The notes below the pieces were generated by a model. It made no database searches and was not told the DNA's origin. It saw only the letters and a list, made by a program, of their open reading frames with translations. A DNA stretch of 64,000 nucleotides from Syntrophotalea acetylenica (GTDB lineage Bacteria; Desulfobacterota; Desulfuromonadia; Desulfuromonadales; Syntrophotaleaceae): contig NZ_CP015455.1 in the NCBI RefSeq assembly GCF_001888165.1, forward strand, positions 713,501 to 777,500, written 5' to 3'. Below are positions 61,318 through 64,000 of this stretch, piece by piece (position 1 is the stretch's first letter; each line of letters begins with the position of its first letter). A program made the position numbers and the translations under genes.

Positions 61318-62879
61318 TTGAGTATAGAAATTCAATGGCTGGGAATAGGCGCGGCCCTGGTGGTGGGTGCCTTTTGCGGCGCGTTTTTTCGTCGCAAGGT
61401 AGCTGCCACGCAGTTGGCCGAAGCCAGGCGCATGGCGGACCAGATTCTTTCAGAGGCCACCAAGGAAGCGGAAATCCTTCGCAAGGAAGCGGAAATTCAA
61501 AAAAGGACGCCCTGCTGGAGGCCAAGACGGCCTGGGAGCAGGAGGCACGAGAGCTGCGCAGGGAGTTGCAGTCCCAGGAGAAGCGCCTGCTGCAGCGTGA
61601 GGAAAATCTCGATCGCAAGGTTGCCCAGGTTGATGCGCGGGATGACGAGGTCGGACAGCGCGAAAAGCGACTCGTTCAACAGGAGGGGCGCATCCGTACT
61701 CTGGAAAAAGAGGTCGAAGGGATTGTGCGTCAACAACGTGAGCGCCTCGAGGAGCTTGCTGGCCTGGGTGCCGAAGAGGCCAAAAAGCAGTTGATGGAGC
61801 AGATGGAGAGCGAAGCTCGGCACGAAAGCGCCAAGTGGATCAAGCAGATCGAGGACGAAGCCAAAGAGACTGCGGACAAGAAGGCCCAGGAAATCCTGGC
61901 TCTGGCCGTTCAGCGCTATGCCGGCGATTTTGTTGCGGAAAACGCGGTCAGCGTGGTGCCCTTGCCCAATGATGAAATGAAGGGTCGTATCATCGGCAGG
62001 GAAGGCCGCAATATTCGCGCTATCGAGGCGGCCACCGGCATCGACCTGATTATCGATGATACACCCGAGGCCGTTATTATATCCGGGTTCAACCCGGTGC
62101 GCCGCGAGGTGGCCCGGCTGGCTCTGGAGCGGTTGATCGGGGATGGGCGCATTCACCCGGCGCGTATCGAGGAAATGGTGTCGAAGGCGACCCAGGATGT
62201 CGACAACGCCATCCGGGAAGCCGGAGAACAGGCCACCTTCGATGTTGGCGTCCACGGCATCCATCCTGAAATCATCAAACTGATCGGTCGTCTGCGCTAC
62301 CGCACTTCCTATGGTCAGAATGTGTTGCAGCATTCGATTGAAGTCGCGTTCCTGTGTGGCATTATGGCTGCCGAACTGGGCGTCAACGTCAAGCAAGCCA
62401 AACGCGCGGGCCTGCTGCACGATATCGGTAAGGCCGTCGACCATGAAATTGAAGGATCTCATGCTGTTATCGGCGCCAACCTGGCTCGCAAGTATGGAGA
62501 GTCTGCCAAGATTGTTCACGCTCTGGCCGCACACCACGAGGATGAAAAACCCTCGACGGTTCTGGCGGTTCTGGTGCAGGCGGCGGATGCCCTCTCCGGC
62601 GCGCGCCCCGGGGCCCGTCGTGAAATGCTGGAGACTTACGTCAAGCGGCTGCAGGATCTGGAGCGCATCGGAACGTCTTTCCAAGGGGTTACCAGTTGCT
62701 TCGCCATTCAGGCAGGGCGTGAAATTCGCGTCATGGTGGCAAGTGAAGAAGTTTCGGATGTCCAGTCCCACACTCTTGCCAAGCAGATTGCCCGGCAGAT
62801 TGAAGAAGAAATGACTTATCCGGGGCAGATCAAGATCAATGTCATCCGTGAAACCAGGGCGGTTGAATTTGCCAAGTAA
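61318..62879 (+). CDS. rny: Ribonuclease Y, frameshifted at the A-run near 61499
   Basis: Membrane-anchored endoribonuclease initiating mRNA decay, about 520 aa. N-terminal membrane helix ([20 protein letters not shown]), long coiled coil ([20 protein letters not shown] ... [15 protein letters not shown]), KH domain [20 protein letters not shown] near residue 225, and HD domain [20 protein letters not shown] near residue 375. The frame starting at 61318 ([12 protein letters not shown]) is followed by nonsense after EAEIQK at about 61500, and the rest continues in the -1 frame to 62879. One A is missing from a run of six A before GG at 61499-61506; restoring it joins EIQKKDALLE. Confidence 0.87.
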
Positions 62880-62963
62880 CGGTTCGCTGCGACGGATATC
62901 GACAGGTAGCCTGTTAACGACAGGCTTGTCGGCAAGGCGCATGCCGGGAGGAGAACGGGGCTT

Positions 62964-63746
62964 TTGAATATTCTGTTTATCGGAGATATAATCGGGCGGA
63001 CCGGAAGACGTGCGGTGGAGAGCCGATTGCACACCCTTGTCGATTCACGGCGGGTCGACCTGGTTGTGGCAAATGGTGAAAACGCTGCCGCCGGATTTGG
63101 CTTGACGGCCAATATTGCCGCCGAATTGTACGATCTGGGCATTGATGTCTTGACCTCGGGCAATCATATCTGGGACAAGCGGGAAATTTATGATTATCTC
63201 GACAGGGAGTCCCGCCTGCTGCGCCCTGCGAATTATCCACCGGGTCTGCCGGGTCGTGGCTGTGGCGTCTATACTACGGCTGCAGGCCTTGAAGTGGGTG
63301 TCCTCAATCTCGAGGGGAGGGTTTTCATGAACAATCTGGATTGCCCTTTTCGCTGTGCCGATCGGGAAATTGAAAGCCTGCGACGGCAGACACCGATCAT
63401 TCTGGTCGATTTCCATGCCGAGGCCACCAGTGAGAAAGCCGCCTTGGGTCACTATCTCGACGGTCGGGTGTCGGCGGTTGTCGGCACCCATACCCACGTG
63501 CAGACTGCCGACGAAGGCGTGTTGAGCAAGGGAACCGCCTATATCTCGGACGTGGGGTTGACCGGCAGTCGGGATGCCGTGATCGGCATGCGTAAAGAAG
63601 AGGCCATTGACCGGTTCCTCACGCAGTTGCCGGTGCGTTTCGAAGTGGCTAAAAAGGATCCGATCCTGTGTGCCGTGCTGATCAGTGTCGATGAAACAAA
63701 TGGCAAGGCCCTTGAGATGCATCGCATTATGGAAGACTGCGGCTAA
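62964..63746 (+). CDS. ymdB: YmdB-family metallophosphoesterase
   Basis: 260-aa calcineurin-like phosphoesterase (TIGR00282). MNILFIGDIIGRTGRRAVES with the first metal Asp, VVANGENAAAGFGLTANIAA near residue 34, TSGNHIWDKREIYDYLDRE near residue 65, ILVDFHAEATSEKAALGHYL near residue 150 and VGTHTHVQTADEG near residue 172. Bacillus YmdB is a 2',3'-cyclic-nucleotide phosphodiesterase that affects RNase Y-dependent mRNA decay and biofilm formation; its place directly after rny is the usual arrangement. TTG start at 62964 behind GGAGGA. Confidence 0.9.
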   Translation: MNILFIGDIIGRTGRRAVESRLHTLVDSRRVDLVVANGENAAAGFGLTANIAAELYDLGIDVLTSGNHIWDKREIYDYLDRESRLLRPANYPPGLPGRGCGVYTTAAGLEVGVLNLEGRVFMNNLDCPFRCADREIESLRRQTPIILVDFHAEATSEKAALGHYLDGRVSAVVGTHTHVQTADEGVLSKGTAYISDVGLTGSRDAVIGMRKEEAIDRFLTQLPVRFEVAKKDPILCAVLISVDETNGKALEMHRIMEDCG

Positions 63747-63822
63747 TCACGGTGTCTTCGCTGGTGGGGCAAATGCCGGCGATCAAAAAGAAGTTCGTCC
63801 CATTCAATGAAAAGGTAGCGAT

Positions 63823-64000
63823 ATGAAGTCGGTTCAGGAACAAATGGCCATCATCCGGCGCGGTGCCGTGGAGATTCTGGTCGAAAGCGAACTCGAGCAA
63901 AAACTCAAGAAGTCCGTCGCGACCGGCGTGCCTCTGAAAATCAAGGCAGGCTTTGATCCGACCGCTCCTGATCTGCACATTGGCCATACGGTTCTGATTC
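63823..64000 (+). CDS. tyrS: Tyrosyl-tRNA synthetase (N-terminal part, cut by window edge)
   Basis: Fifty-nine residues before the right edge: [20 protein letters not shown], then [20 protein letters not shown] and the class I HIGH motif LHIGHTVLI. This is the TyrS2-type start (HIGH). The ATG at 63823 has AAAGGTAGCG upstream. The 76-base gap from ymdB shows no clear separate promoter. The rest of the gene continues beyond the window. Confidence 0.9.
   Translation, partial: MKSVQEQMAIIRRGAVEILVESELEQKLKKSVATGVPLKIKAGFDPTAPDLHIGHTVLI

Noticed and set aside
1..64000. CRISPR arrays, insertion sequences, prophage genes, rRNA or tRNA genes
   Set aside because: No spaced direct repeats other than the coding ftsY array, no transposase or integrase, no structural RNA gene signatures were found.

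Overview
The window is a dense, GC-rich stretch of a Gram-negative chromosome (outer-membrane receptor, TonB, OmpA, AsmA and BamD-like proteins are present). Several gene pairings point to an anaerobic Desulfuromonadota, Pelobacter/Syntrophotalea/Geobacter-like: a succinyl-CoA:acetate CoA-transferase, a DUF6178 protein, a CIRCE-controlled rpoH, a KamA-family radical SAM protein, larB/larC and a chemotaxis/two-component load typical of that group. The taxonomic call is inference; no rRNA is present. No phage, insertion sequence, CRISPR array, tRNA or rRNA was found.

Layout. 1-5863 (minus): larB-larC-pgpA-cinA-thpR-recA-pilT, tightly packed and probably one operon (pilT runs off the left edge). 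6017-7111 (minus): a BioD-like/DRTGG ATPase with its own promoter. 7293-16180 (plus): a TonB-dependent receptor behind a promoter with a perfect inverted repeat, then a nine-gene operon of a fused double ECF ATPase, an ECF transmembrane protein, an unrecognised membrane protein likely to be the S component, a TiaS-like protein, a 68-aa CxxC protein, an Asp-rich repeat periplasmic protein, and ExbB-ExbD-TonB. Together these form a self-contained outer-membrane-to-cytoplasm import path for an unknown ligand, and this is the most interesting system in the window. 16393-18788: a GGR-family flavoprotein and, convergent, a KamA-like radical SAM enzyme. 18789-19969: AT-rich spacer holding a candidate small RNA with anti-Shine-Dalgarno motifs and the structured leader of a molybdenum-storage-like protein.

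19970-36957: mixed housekeeping genes (Mo storage-like protein, CoA-transferase, BamD-like lipoprotein, RpoH, MnmM, RecQ, XthA, OmpA-family porin, DUF6178, cold-shock protein, RlmD, IspG, Pgi). 37048-48715: signal transduction, with a hybrid substrate-binding/PAS histidine kinase plus NtrC-type regulator, CheW plus chemoreceptor, TrmO, and a MEDS-domain histidine kinase. 48712-54185: MutT, MenG/UbiE, a giant AsmA-like protein and an RluA-type pseudouridine synthase. 54409-64000: smc, roadblock, ftsY, zapB, zapA, a spacer syntenic with 6S RNA, fthC, rny, ymdB and the start of tyrS.

Four genes (TonB receptor, hybrid histidine kinase, ftsY, rny) are each broken by exactly one missing base, in all cases a -1 shift and three of them in or beside homopolymers. 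Because ftsY is normally essential, read errors are the most economical explanation, but ftsY (inside a 19-unit pentapeptide repeat) and rny (an A6G slippery run) deserve direct checking.
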